Shown here: one piece after another, positions 6,004 through 13,226 of the stretch
Numbering within the stretch: the first letter of the stretch is position 1
How the letters are laid out: every line of letters starts with the position of its first letter
Origin: Flavobacteriales bacterium
Lineage (GTDB): Bacteria; Bacteroidota; Bacteroidia; Flavobacteriales_D; Cryomorphaceae
Reading direction: 5' to 3'
DNA length: 28,864 nt
NCBI GenBank assembly: GCA_020200995.1
Contig: JAIVHQ010000208.1
Coordinates: 1,199 to 30,062 of the forward strand
Notes under the pieces: generated by a model
Databases searched by the model: none
Told to the model about the DNA's origin: nothing
Seen by the model: the letters and a program-made list of their open reading frames with translations, nothing else
Translations under genes and position numbers: made by a program

Positions 6004-7056
6004 ATGAATATATCTGAACCATTGATCTCATGGTACTTACAGAACAAAAGGGACTTACCTTGGAGAGACACTGATGATCCTTATAAGATATGGCTCTCCG
6101 AAATCATCCTTCAGCAAACAAGGGTCGACCAAGGCATGGAATACTATTTAAGATTCGTTAACACTTATCCTAACATTGGATTCCTATCAAAGGCAAAAAG
6201 GGATGATGTGCTCAAAAATTGGCAGGGACTGGGCTATTACTCCAGAGCTAGAAACCTTCACGATACAGCTATTTACATCGATAAAAAGCTGGACGGTAAT
6301 TTTCCAAGCACTTATGATTCATTATTGGATCTTAAAGGAGTTGGTCCATATACTGCCGCAGCCATTGCAAGCTTTGCCTTTAAATTGCCGCACGCCGTGG
6401 TAGACGGGAATGTGAGCCGAGTGCTTTCGCGCATTTTCGACATAGATTTGGCCATCAACGGAACTGAGGGTATCAAAACCATCAATTCTCTGGCTGCGGA
6501 ATGCCTCAATCGAGAACATCCCGATTTGCACAACCAGGCCATTATGGAACTCGGAGCCCTGATCTGCACGCCGCAAAATCCGGGATGCAACATATGCCCC
6601 CTCAGAAGCCACTGCCTGGCACGTCGGCGAAAAACCACCAGTATGCGTCCTGTAAAAATCAAAAAAGCCAAACAGAAGCTTCGGTACATTCACTACGCTG
6701 TTTTGGAAAATGAGAACGGCATCGTGTTTCGGTCGCGGATTGAGAAAGACATCTGGCAGGGGCTGAATGATTTTGTGTCACTCGAAGGGCAGGAAGAACT
6801 TTCACCCATCGATTTTGCAGCTCATCTAAAGGGCGAATTTGAGGGCATGAATATCGATAGGGTGCCGGGCGCTCCCGAATTTGAATGCACCCACCAACTC
6901 ACCCACCGGCGCATCGAGGCCAAGTTTTGGCGGTTCAGGGTTAGTGGAAATTTGCCGAAAGGCGACATATACAAACTCGTAGAGCGGGATGATATCGAGG
7001 CAGTCGCAGTTCCCGTGCTCGTTCATAAGTATTTGCGGAAAAGCGGGTGGGTGTGA
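6004..7056 (+). CDS. mutY: A/G-specific adenine glycosylase MutY
   Basis: 350-aa base-excision repair glycosylase that removes adenine mispaired with 8-oxoguanine. The catalytic Glu33 is in LSEIILQQTRV, the helix-hairpin-helix is LKGVGPYTAAAIASFAF (about 110-126), and the catalytic Asp134 is in VVDGNVSRV. The 4Fe-4S ligands Cys188, Cys195, Cys198 and Cys204 have the exact C-x6-C-x2-C-x5-C spacing. The C-terminal NUDIX-like domain, which recognises 8-oxoG, covers about 230-350 with HQLTHRRIEAKFW. The gene is complete. Its first 360 or so bases are about 40% GC, against about 53% for the part sampled after 6360 (see findings), yet the protein is continuous. It is divergent from HU and followed by ssb. 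Confidence 0.96.
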   Translation: MNISEPLISWYLQNKRDLPWRDTDDPYKIWLSEIILQQTRVDQGMEYYLRFVNTYPNIGFLSKAKRDDVLKNWQGLGYYSRARNLHDTAIYIDKKLDGNFPSTYDSLLDLKGVGPYTAAAIASFAFKLPHAVVDGNVSRVLSRIFDIDLAINGTEGIKTINSLAAECLNREHPDLHNQAIMELGALICTPQNPGCNICPLRSHCLARRRKTTSMRPVKIKKAKQKLRYIHYAVLENENGIVFRSRIEKDIWQGLNDFVSLEGQEELSPIDFAAHLKGEFEGMNIDRVPGAPEFECTHQLTHRRIEAKFWRFRVSGNLPKGDIYKLVERDDIEAVAVPVLVHKYLRKSGWV

Positions 7057-7065
7057 CTAAGTTTT

Positions 7066-7073
7066 TATCTTTG
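7066..7073 (+). promoter_or_regulatory. Candidate -7 promoter element for ssb
   Basis: TATCTTTG matches the Bacteroidota -7 consensus TAnnTTTG and lies 39 bases before the ssb ATG. A well-spaced TTG -33 element is not visible, so the call rests on the -7 box and its position between the mutY stop and ssb. Confidence 0.5.
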
Positions 7074-7112
7074 TATTAATTCTTATCACAACAACATTTA
7101 AAAGTACATCTC

Positions 7113-7574
7113 ATGTCAGGCGTTAATAAAGTAATTGTTTTGGGCTTCCTCGGAATCGATCCCGAAGTGAGAACATTAGAAAGCGGAGCAAAGCTTGCGC
7201 GCCTGCGTATCGCAACGAGTGAGGCCTACACGGCCAAAGACGGGCAGCGCATCGAGCAAACCGAATGGCACAATGTGGTAGTGTGGCGCGGCCTGGCCGA
7301 CGTAGCAGAAAAATACCTCACCAAAGGAAAACAGGTGTACATAGAAGGTAAGTTGAAAACCCGATCGTGGAAAGATCAGGAAGGCAACGATCGATACACC
7401 ACGGAAATAGTAGCTGACAACATGCAGCTGCTCGGCAGGTCGGGCGGTGGGGAACGCCCGCAAGAAGCGCAAAACAGCGGCGGACAATCAACGCAGCAGC
7501 AACCCCAAACCCAACCTCAAAGCGCAGCCCCTGCCGGCGATAGCGGCAATGACGAAGACGATCTGCCCTTCTGA
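7113..7574 (+). CDS. ssb: Single-stranded DNA-binding protein
   Basis: 153-aa SSB with the standard N-terminal OB fold (about residues 1-108; NKVIVLGFLGIDPEVRTL, EWHNVVVWRGLADVAEKYL, GKQVYIEGKLKTRSW). A flexible linker rich in Q, P, G and S (about 110-143) leads to the acidic tail EDDLPF, which recruits replication and repair partners. It coats single-stranded DNA as a tetramer in replication, recombination and repair. It lies 56 bases after mutY and 37 bases before gldE on the same strand. Confidence 0.96.
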   Translation: MSGVNKVIVLGFLGIDPEVRTLESGAKLARLRIATSEAYTAKDGQRIEQTEWHNVVVWRGLADVAEKYLTKGKQVYIEGKLKTRSWKDQEGNDRYTTEIVADNMQLLGRSGGGERPQEAQNSGGQSTQQQPQTQPQSAAPAGDSGNDEDDLPF

Positions 7575-7611
7575 TTTTCTCGCTAAGCAGATTCAACCAA
7601 CCTGAAAACCT

Positions 7612-8628
7612 TTGGAACCTCCGAGTTTACTGTATTTGAGTTGCCTCCTTTCACTTTTCAACCCGATATCGGCAACAGTAGGTGTTGCAATCGCCGTTGA
7701 AGTTGTGCTGCTGTTTATGTCCGCTCTTGTTTCCGGTTCAGAAGTAGCCTTCTTCTCGCTAGGGCCTGCTGAAAAAGAAGAACTAGCCAATGACAAGACC
7801 GACAACGCCGATCGCATTTTAAAACTCAATGATGCACCCGAAAGGCTGCTGGCCACCATTGTTATTACAAATAACTTTGTAAACGTGGCCATTGTCATTC
7901 TCTCTTCTTACATCGTAGCCGAGAGCTTTAACTTCGAAGACAATCCGGCTTGGGTGTCCTTGGTGCTGCAAATTGGTGTGGTAACCTTCCTGCTGCTCCT
8001 CCTGGGAGAGGTCATTCCAAAAGTTTACGCCACCAACCACCCACTCAAGCTGGCTTACATCATGGCCCTGCCACTGACTGCGCTCAACAAAGTATTTTAT
8101 CCCCTGAGTGGCATCCTTATTTCGAGCACTGATTTCATCCACAAACGCGTAAAAAAGAGAACCACGGAATACTCGTCAGATGAACTCGAACATGCGCTCG
8201 AATTAACCAGGGACGAGCAAACCACCCCCGAAGAAGAGAAAATCCTTAAGGGCATCGTTCGGTTCGGTAACACTGATGTAAAGCAAATTCTCACACCGCG
8301 TACCGAGGTACTGTCTTTTGAGTACGAAACGCCCTATGCCGAGTTGTTGGAAGAACTGCTCGAAAATGGCTATTCGCGTGTGCCGGTGTACCGCAACTCG
8401 CTCGACAATGTGGCGGGAATACTTTACCTGAAAGACCTCCTGCCCCACTCAGAAGTGGACGACCTCCACTGGCAAAAGCTTTTGCGCAAACCTTATTTCG
8501 TTCCCGAAAACAAAAAGCTGGATGACCTCATGCAGGAATTTCAGGTGAAGAAAGTGCACATGGCCATCGTGGTCGATGAGTACGGAGGGACCGCAATTAC
8601 GTTTTTGAGGGAAAGACCCCACTGGTAG
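7612..8628 (+). CDS. gldE: GldE, N-terminal part; frame broken by internal deletion
   Basis: Gliding-motility protein GldE, a CNNM/DUF21 plus CBS plus CorC/HlyC membrane protein linked to gliding and type IX secretion. The TTG start gives MEPPSLL, typical of GldE N-termini. Hydrophobic segments follow around residues 20-45, 80-100, 110-140 and 145-170, with SALVSGSEVAFFSLGPAEK at the start of the DUF21 domain. The CBS pair covers about 210-325. The family sequence is intact to VVDEYGGTA (residue 328), after which the frame runs into an unrelated 10-residue tail and stops. The expected GldE C-terminus continues in another frame from 8595. About 30-35 residues of the TLEDILEEIVG-type segment are absent. 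As written, the product would lack the CorC/HlyC domain. Confidence 0.82.
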   Translation: MEPPSLLYLSCLLSLFNPISATVGVAIAVEVVLLFMSALVSGSEVAFFSLGPAEKEELANDKTDNADRILKLNDAPERLLATIVITNNFVNVAIVILSSYIVAESFNFEDNPAWVSLVLQIGVVTFLLLLLGEVIPKVYATNHPLKLAYIMALPLTALNKVFYPLSGILISSTDFIHKRVKKRTTEYSSDELEHALELTRDEQTTPEEEKILKGIVRFGNTDVKQILTPRTEVLSFEYETPYAELLEELLENGYSRVPVYRNSLDNVAGILYLKDLLPHSEVDDLHWQKLLRKPYFVPENKKLDDLMQEFQVKKVHMAIVVDEYGGTAITFLRERPHW

Positions 8629-8864
8629 ATCTTTACAAAATCCTCGACATTGAGGGCGAAAATTTTGAAGATGCCAAGGGAGAATCCGATACTTTGGCAG
8701 GATTCATTTTGGAGATATCAGGCAAAATTCCGCCGAAGAACGAAAAAGTGCGTTTTGAAGATTATCTCTTTACAGTAGAAGCAGCAGACAAGCGAAGGGT
8801 GAAGCGTGTAAAAATCACCCTTCCGGAAATCGTCGAAACAGAAGAAGACTCCAAACGATCATGA
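8595..8864 (+). pseudogene. gldE: GldE C-terminal remainder, out of frame
   Basis: From 8595 the frame reads NYVFEGKTPLVDLYKILDIE and continues through ESDTLAGFILEISGK to RRVKRVKITLP and a TGA at 8862-8864. This is the CorC/HlyC (transporter-associated) domain that ends GldE. It is in a different frame from the upstream part and has no start codon of its own. The stop overlaps the gldD ATG as ATGA, as expected for an intact gldE-gldD operon. Purifying selection appears recent, because no other stops or frame changes are present in these 89 codons; the lesion is therefore young or a sequencing/assembly error. Confidence 0.8.
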
Positions 8865-9433
8865 TCAAAAAGGCCTTTGCAATTTTTATCATTACGGCAC
8901 TTGCTTCCTGCACAGGCGAAGATCCCACGCCATTACCCATGGGGTATTTCAGGATCGATATTCCCGAAAGCGAATACACCTACAAAGACCTGGACTGCCC
9001 GTTCGCTTTCGAAACTTCCGATCAAAGCCGGCTCGAATTTTTTGAAGGCGGCAAGTCGGGCGAAATCTGCTGGTTTGACATGTACTACCCGCGCTACAAA
9101 GCACGGGTGCACTTCACCTACAAGGAGCTTGACGACAACCTGCGGGAGTTTATGGAAGAAGCCCGAAACATGGCCTACGAGCACCACGTGAAGGCGGGCA
9201 GGATCGAATCTGAAGTGCTTAGCAACGCTGAAAGCCGTGTTTTTGGAATGGCTTATGACATCGATGGCGGAGTGGCATCACATTATCAATTTTACCTCAC
9301 TGACAGCACGAATCATTTCGTTCGAGCTTCGCTTTATTTTGAGGCCAAGCCCAACCAGGATTCCATTCGGCCTGTGCTGAAGCATGTGAAGGGGGACTTG
9401 CGGCATGTGATCGACTCCTTTGTCTGGAAGTAG
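8861..9433 (+). CDS. gldD: Gliding motility lipoprotein GldD
   Basis: 190-aa lipoprotein. The signal peptide MIKKAFAIFIITALASC ends in a lipobox (LASC) with Cys17 as the lipidation site. The mature part contains PMGYFRIDIPESEY and CWFDMYYPRYKARVHFTYK, typical of GldD, an outer-membrane-targeted lipoprotein needed for gliding and type IX secretion in Flavobacterium. Length is normal. Its start overlaps the end of gldE by 4 bp, so the two are translationally coupled; the gldE lesion could therefore lower its translation. The TAG stop abuts repeat copy D, which lies between this gene and convergent ctaA. Confidence 0.92.
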   Translation: MIKKAFAIFIITALASCTGEDPTPLPMGYFRIDIPESEYTYKDLDCPFAFETSDQSRLEFFEGGKSGEICWFDMYYPRYKARVHFTYKELDDNLREFMEEARNMAYEHHVKAGRIESEVLSNAESRVFGMAYDIDGGVASHYQFYLTDSTNHFVRASLYFEAKPNQDSIRPVLKHVKGDLRHVIDSFVWK

Positions 9434-9540
9434 TGGCAGGCTGCAGAACTTACGCCCTCTTGATTGATTTTCGATTGGGGCTGCACCATACCTTCGACCT
9501 GGCTTGAGTACTTGCCTATGAACTTTCCGATTCAGCCACT
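9432..9540. repeat. Dispersed foldback repeat, copy D (divergent), between convergent genes
   Basis: The right end at 9519-9540 reads, as reverse complement, AGTGGCTGAATCGGAAAGTT and onward. That is nearly the terminal repeat of copies A to C (AGAGGCTGATTCAGAAAGTT). The left end begins AGTGGC at 9432 and continues GGCTGCAGAACTTA, a shortened version of the same end. The interior does not match the other copies, so this is a diverged or internally replaced member. Position at the end of gldD, facing ctaA, parallels copy B and suggests a transcription-end role. Confidence 0.5.
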
Positions 9541-9562
9541 TGCATTTATAGACAATCAATAA

Positions 9563-10615
9563 TCAAACTGCCCGTTCCGCGGCAAGGGTCTTCCTGTAAT
9601 AAGCGACCATTAAGAAAACGATGAGCGAAAAACTTACCACAGCCAGCAGCAGATGCACGGGCTGCAGAAGGGCGGGCATTCCCAAATAAGCCAAACCCAT
9701 TCCCGCGAGTACCTCAAGGACGACGACTGCCAGAAGCACACGCGGCCACATAGAAATGGTGCGGGTGCGGATGAGCCATGCGGCAAAAAGTCCCGTGGCG
9801 AGAAGTACGGCAATGCTGAAAGAACGGTGGATCTTAAATATGAACGGCAAGGATTCTACCAGGGCATCCCTTGAATATTCTCCGGTGCTCATCAAGGCAT
9901 CAACAGCTTCGCGTACCTCGGTGCCCATAGCTATTTGAAGAATTACCAGCAAGACGCACACAGCGCCGAGTGTTAGTATTCGAGAATCACGACGGGCCTG
10001 AAAAGCAAATTCGTGCACTTTGAGTTTGGCCGCAAGAAAGGAGTAAGTCGCCACCAATCCTAAGGCCGAAAACATGTGATAGGTGATGCTGTGGGGAATC
10101 AAATTTCCATCGACCACCAACTTACCCAGCCATGCCACAAAGCCAAGCAATGCCAACCCTCCAACTCCCAATAGGGTAACTACAGGGTTCCTTCTGAAAT
10201 AAAAGAGTGAAAATCCAAAAAAGGCCAATACAGGAAGTCCCGTTAGTGCACCAATAAAGCGGTTGACAAACTCGATCCATGTGTGCACCGGATTGAATAC
10301 ATTATAATCGTGCTTGGTGTAGAGCTCCCAGTTTGATTTTTCAAAATCATTGCCCGCTTCAAAGTCGCTTTTTGCAGTATAAAATCGCTCGTCGAGCAAA
10401 ATCATATTCCCCTTTTTGAAAGAGCGTCCCTCTTTCCAGGTCAGTGTTTCAACGTCAGTGGGTGGAATGTAATATCCAAAACATTTTGGCCAGTCAGGGC
10501 AACCCATCCCGGATCCCGACATTCGAACTATACTGCCTGCCAGCACTGTAAGCAGCACCATCGTCAATGAGGCCACTGCCAACCTGAACAGGATATTTTG
10601 CATCCGTTGCACCAT
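9563..10615 (-). CDS. ctaA: Haem A synthase, COX15/CtaA family
   Basis: 350-aa integral membrane protein with about eight transmembrane segments. It oxidises haem O to haem A for aa3-type cytochrome oxidase. Family landmarks are SGMGCPDWPKCFGYYIPP after TM1, HTWIEFVNRFIGALTG, the haem-ligand region HSITYHMFSALG, KIHRSFSIAVLLATG in the second half, and QPVHLLLAVVSF before the last helix. The long loop between TM1 and TM2 is typical of the Bacteroidota version. The start at 10615 is MVQRMQN; the second Met four codons later is also possible. A terminator lies between it and the upstream HMA lipoprotein gene, so it may be transcribed separately. Confidence 0.93.
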   Translation of the reverse strand: MVQRMQNILFRLAVASLTMVLLTVLAGSIVRMSGSGMGCPDWPKCFGYYIPPTDVETLTWKEGRSFKKGNMILLDERFYTAKSDFEAGNDFEKSNWELYTKHDYNVFNPVHTWIEFVNRFIGALTGLPVLAFFGFSLFYFRRNPVVTLLGVGGLALLGFVAWLGKLVVDGNLIPHSITYHMFSALGLVATYSFLAAKLKVHEFAFQARRDSRILTLGAVCVLLVILQIAMGTEVREAVDALMSTGEYSRDALVESLPFIFKIHRSFSIAVLLATGLFAAWLIRTRTISMWPRVLLAVVVLEVLAGMGLAYLGMPALLQPVHLLLAVVSFSLIVFLMVAYYRKTLAAERAV

Positions 10616-10646
10616 GTTTTTCAGAAGTGAAAACTATACAAAAACA

Positions 10647-10667
10647 AACCCCTCGCAAGGAGGGGTT
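10647..10667 (-). terminator. Rho-independent terminator after the HMA lipoprotein gene
   Basis: AACCCCTC / GAGGGGTT forms an 8-bp perfect stem with loop GCAAG and flanking A/T runs on both sides. On the - strand it lies 27 bases past the stop of the HMA-domain gene and before ctaA. Confidence 0.75.
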
Positions 10668-10693
10668 GTTTAAAGTTTTGCACGAGAATTATT

Positions 10694-11227
10694 TTAAAAG
10701 AGTCTGGAAAAAACACTGAAGATGTTAGGGAGTTCATATTGTAACTTAGGTGCGATGGCGCTGACCTTTTCTTTTTTGCTGTCTTCATTTGCCGCAGGAG
10801 TTTCACCAGCAGGCTTGTGATGGATCACCGCCACAGACTTCACTTCGTAATGGCCTCCTTTCAATTCGTTTACTGCATCGATCATGCTACTCTCAGACAC
10901 TTTACTCGCGTCATATTCCACAATTACGCTATTGCTTTCTCCGGCGCCCTTAAAGTCTATGTCGGTCTTTACAACGCCGTCGAGTCCCGCGAGGGCTCCG
11001 GATATTTTGCTGCCGCAAGCCATGGCGCAACCCATTCCGTCAACGGCCAAAGTGGCTGTAAACTTTTCGACACCTGTGGTTGACTCCACCGTGGTTCTCA
11101 AAATTTGCACGTCCGATTGCTCCGAAATATTGCTTTCGACAGTCTCGGCTTCCTGCGGGGTGCATCCGCTAATTGTCATCGCTACACCAAGAAATATGAC
11201 AACAGAAATTTTGAATAATACTTTCAT
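10694..11227 (-). CDS. HMA-domain lipoprotein with C-x3-C metal site
   Basis: 177 aa. The signal peptide ends in a lipobox (TISGC, Cys22), so it is an envelope lipoprotein. Residues about 54-130 form a heavy-metal-associated (ferredoxin-like) domain, with the loop DGMGCAMACGSKISGALAGL and the C-terminal strands VIVEYDASKVSESSMIDAVN. The metal loop is C67-A-M-A-C71, three residues between cysteines rather than the usual two of copper chaperones; related Bacteroidota HMA proteins with CxMxC exist in my recollection. Copper or another soft metal is a plausible ligand but not proven. The C-terminal 40 residues are low complexity. It neighbours ctaA, so a link to oxidase copper or haem supply is possible, though it is inference only. 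Confidence 0.82.
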   Translation of the reverse strand: MKVLFKISVVIFLGVAMTISGCTPQEAETVESNISEQSDVQILRTTVESTTGVEKFTATLAVDGMGCAMACGSKISGALAGLDGVVKTDIDFKGAGESNSVIVEYDASKVSESSMIDAVNELKGGHYEVKSVAVIHHKPAGETPAANEDSKKEKVSAIAPKLQYELPNIFSVFSRLF

Positions 11228-11269
11228 CTCTTTTAAAATTGGTTCGGTGATACCTTGTCAATTACTGAA

Positions 11270-11300
11270 CAAATGTAAGGAGATTCGGTTCTGACAACAA
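11270..11300 (-). promoter_or_regulatory. Bacteroidota-type promoter for the HMA lipoprotein gene
   Basis: On the - strand TACATTTG (11270-11277) matches TAnnTTTG. TTG occurs 17 and 20 bases upstream (11295-11297 and 11298-11300), both acceptable for the -33 element. The predicted leader is about 35-40 bases. Confidence 0.65.
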
Positions 11301-11337
11301 TTCTAAAGCGTAGCTTCGCGACAATTTTTTCAAAACA

Positions 11338-12237
11338 TTGGCTAAACTCCGACATTGGGTCATGCTCTGTACCCTGGCTACAATCTGGGGGAGCTCATTC
11401 ATACTGATCAAGCGCGGCCTCTTTTCCGGCAACGGAGAAGAGCTATTCACTGATTTTCAGGTGGGTGCAATGCGCATCCTTTTTGCCGCCCTTTTTATGA
11501 TGCCCTTGGCATTGTGGCGGTGGAAATTACTCCGTGGAGGCAGGTGGAAATATTTTCTGGCCGTGGGCCTTTTCGGCAATACCCTCCCTGCATTTCTTTT
11601 TGCGAAAGCCCAGACCCACATACCCAGTGCCCTGGCAGGCATGCTCAACGCGCTGGTTCCCGTGTTTAGCGTGCTCATCGCGGTCTTCATTTTTCACGTC
11701 AAGGTAAAACCCGCGCAGTGGGCAGGTATCTTTATCGGTTTATTTTCCGCTGCGGGTATTCTGCTCGCTGCAGGCGATTTTGACGCGAAGCCCATTCACC
11801 TCGGATATGCTTCCCTTGTGGTGGCGGCCACCTTGTGCTACGCCATTAGTCTCAACTTTATTAAGCAGTTTCTACAAAAAGAGTCAGCGGTGGCTATTAC
11901 CGGTCTGGCCTTGATCCTGGTGAGCCCTATAGGTGCTGCGGTGCTGCTCTACACCGACTTTGCGCACAGGGTGACGGAGTATGATGGTGCCCTTTACGGG
12001 CTCGGCGCTATCGCTGTGCTCGCTGTGGTCGGCACAGCACTGGCACTCATCCTGTTTAACAAACTCGTGCAAGAAACGGATACAGTGTTTGCCTCGTCCG
12101 TGACCTATCTGGTTCCGTTGGTTGCCGTGCTCTGGGGAGTGTTTGATGGAGAAACCATTGGTGCCGTACAGGTTATTTGCGGAGTGACCATGCTCGGAGG
12201 AATCATGCTGATCAACCGAACGGGAAATAAAAAATAG
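11338..12237 (+). CDS. EamA/DMT-family transporter
   Basis: 299-aa inner-membrane transporter of the drug/metabolite superfamily with ten predicted helices in two EamA repeats. The first repeat starts with LATIWGSSFILIKRGL and the second near HLGYASLVVAATLCYAISLN. VTYLVPLVAVLWGVFDGE is the typical second-repeat signature. The substrate cannot be inferred. The start is a TTG at 11338 (MAKLRHWVML); the frame is closed by a TAG at 11311 and no ATG exists before 11362, which would give a slightly shorter N-terminus. It is divergent from the HMA gene; the rplU promoter follows directly. Confidence 0.88.
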   Translation: MAKLRHWVMLCTLATIWGSSFILIKRGLFSGNGEELFTDFQVGAMRILFAALFMMPLALWRWKLLRGGRWKYFLAVGLFGNTLPAFLFAKAQTHIPSALAGMLNALVPVFSVLIAVFIFHVKVKPAQWAGIFIGLFSAAGILLAAGDFDAKPIHLGYASLVVAATLCYAISLNFIKQFLQKESAVAITGLALILVSPIGAAVLLYTDFAHRVTEYDGALYGLGAIAVLAVVGTALALILFNKLVQETDTVFASSVTYLVPLVAVLWGVFDGETIGAVQVICGVTMLGGIMLINRTGNKK

Positions 12238-12245
12238 TTTGGTAT

Positions 12246-12275
12246 TTGGTATAAGGTAGGCATTCACTATCTTTG
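12246..12275 (+). promoter_or_regulatory. Bacteroidota-type promoter for rplU-rpmA
   Basis: TATCTTTG (12268-12275) with TTG 19 bases upstream (12246-12248) is a full TTG-N19-TAnnTTTG promoter. Transcription would begin around 12280, about 30 bases before the rplU ATG. The same TATCTTTGCGCCC string also marks the HU promoter. Confidence 0.75.
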
Positions 12276-12310
12276 CGCCCCTTTATGGGATAAATCTAAA
12301 CAAACAAGCC

Positions 12311-12844
12311 ATGTACGCAGTAGTAAACATAGCGGGGCAACAGTTTAAAGTACAGAAAGATCAACACCTTTTCGTACACCGACTGAGCGGCAAGGAGGGT
12401 GACAAAATCACCCTCGGAGAAGTTCTTTTGGTGGACAATGACGGAAAGATCAGTGTTGGCGCCCCTGCTGTAGAAGGAGCGAGCATTACCGCCAAGGTAG
12501 TGGAGCACCTGAAAGGCGATAAAGTAATCGTCTTTAAGAAAAAGCGTCGTAAGGGTTACCAAACCCGAAACGGCCACCGCCAGCAATTTACCAAAATTGC
12601 CATCGAAGGCATCTCCCTGAACGGAGCCGCTGAGAAAAAAGCTAAAGCCGAACCGAAAAAGGAAGCCAAAGCTGAGCCGAAAGCAGAATCCAAGGCAGAG
12701 CCAAAAGCGGAGGTAAAAGCTGCGCCCAAAGCCGAACCGAAAAAGGAAGCCAAAGCAGAGGCCAAGCCCGAAGCAAAACCTTCCAAAGCGGAAGAGACAA
12801 AACCCAAAGCTTCCGACAAAGGAAACGATACACCCACCTCATAA
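12311..12844 (+). CDS. rplU: 50S ribosomal protein bL21 with long Ala/Lys/Glu/Pro tail
   Basis: The first 104 or so residues are canonical bL21 (MYAVVNIAGQQFKVQKDQ, ITAKVVEHLKGDKVIVFKKK, RRKGYQTRNGHRQQFTKIAI), an early-assembly 23S rRNA-binding protein. About 70 further residues are an AKEP-rich tail built of KAEPKKEAKAEP-like units, ending in TPTS. The tail is encoded partly by an exact 29-bp direct repeat (12644-12672 and 12728-12756). Typical bL21 is about 103 aa; C-terminal extensions are common in Bacteroidota, but the repeat makes its length probably variable between strains. It is followed 12 bases later by rpmA. Confidence 0.95.
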   Translation: MYAVVNIAGQQFKVQKDQHLFVHRLSGKEGDKITLGEVLLVDNDGKISVGAPAVEGASITAKVVEHLKGDKVIVFKKKRRKGYQTRNGHRQQFTKIAIEGISLNGAAEKKAKAEPKKEAKAEPKAESKAEPKAEVKAAPKAEPKKEAKAEAKPEAKPSKAEETKPKASDKGNDTPTS

Positions 12845-12856
12845 AACCAACGAACA

Positions 12857-13120
12857 ATGGCACATAAGAAAGGAGTCGGTAGTTCCAAAAACGGACGCGA
12901 ATCACATAGTAAGCGTCTCGGAGTAAAAATATTTGGCGGCCAGGAGGCCATCGCCGGAAACATCATCGTGCGTCAGCGCGGAACCAAGCACAATCCCGGA
13001 ATTAATGTGGGCGTGGGCAAGGACCACACCCTCTACGCCCTCACCGACGGCGTGGTGGAATTCCGAAAGCGACGTGATGACAAGTCATTTGTATCCATCG
13101 TACCTTCCTCCGAGAAGTAA
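12857..13120 (+). CDS. rpmA: 50S ribosomal protein bL27
   Basis: 87-aa bL27 starting MAHKKGVGSSKNGRESHSKR, with the conserved GNIIVRQRGTKHNPGINVGV and GKDHTLYALTDGVVEF. Its N-terminal tail reaches the peptidyl-transferase centre. There is no Firmicutes-style cleavable N-terminal extension. It is co-transcribed with rplU, and a strong terminator follows. Confidence 0.97.
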   Translation: MAHKKGVGSSKNGRESHSKRLGVKIFGGQEAIAGNIIVRQRGTKHNPGINVGVGKDHTLYALTDGVVEFRKRRDDKSFVSIVPSSEK

Positions 13121-13145
13121 GGATTACAAATTTCAAACCCCCATT

Positions 13146-13175
13146 AAAAAACTCCTGCTTTGTCGGGAGTTTTTT
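13146..13175 (+). terminator. Rho-independent terminator after rpmA
   Basis: AAAAAACTCC and GGAGTTTTTT are perfect complements separated by a ten-base loop, with the T run extending to 13176. It lies 26 bases past the rpmA stop and separates the ribosomal operon from serS. Confidence 0.85.
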
Positions 13176-13226
13176 TATGCCCGACGGAGACAATATTCTT
13201 AATTTCGAACCTTGAAATAAAAGCAC

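Noticed and set aside
8590..8640. Programmed ribosomal frameshift in gldE
   Set aside because: A stretch of conserved residues is absent at the junction, which a frameshift alone cannot explain.
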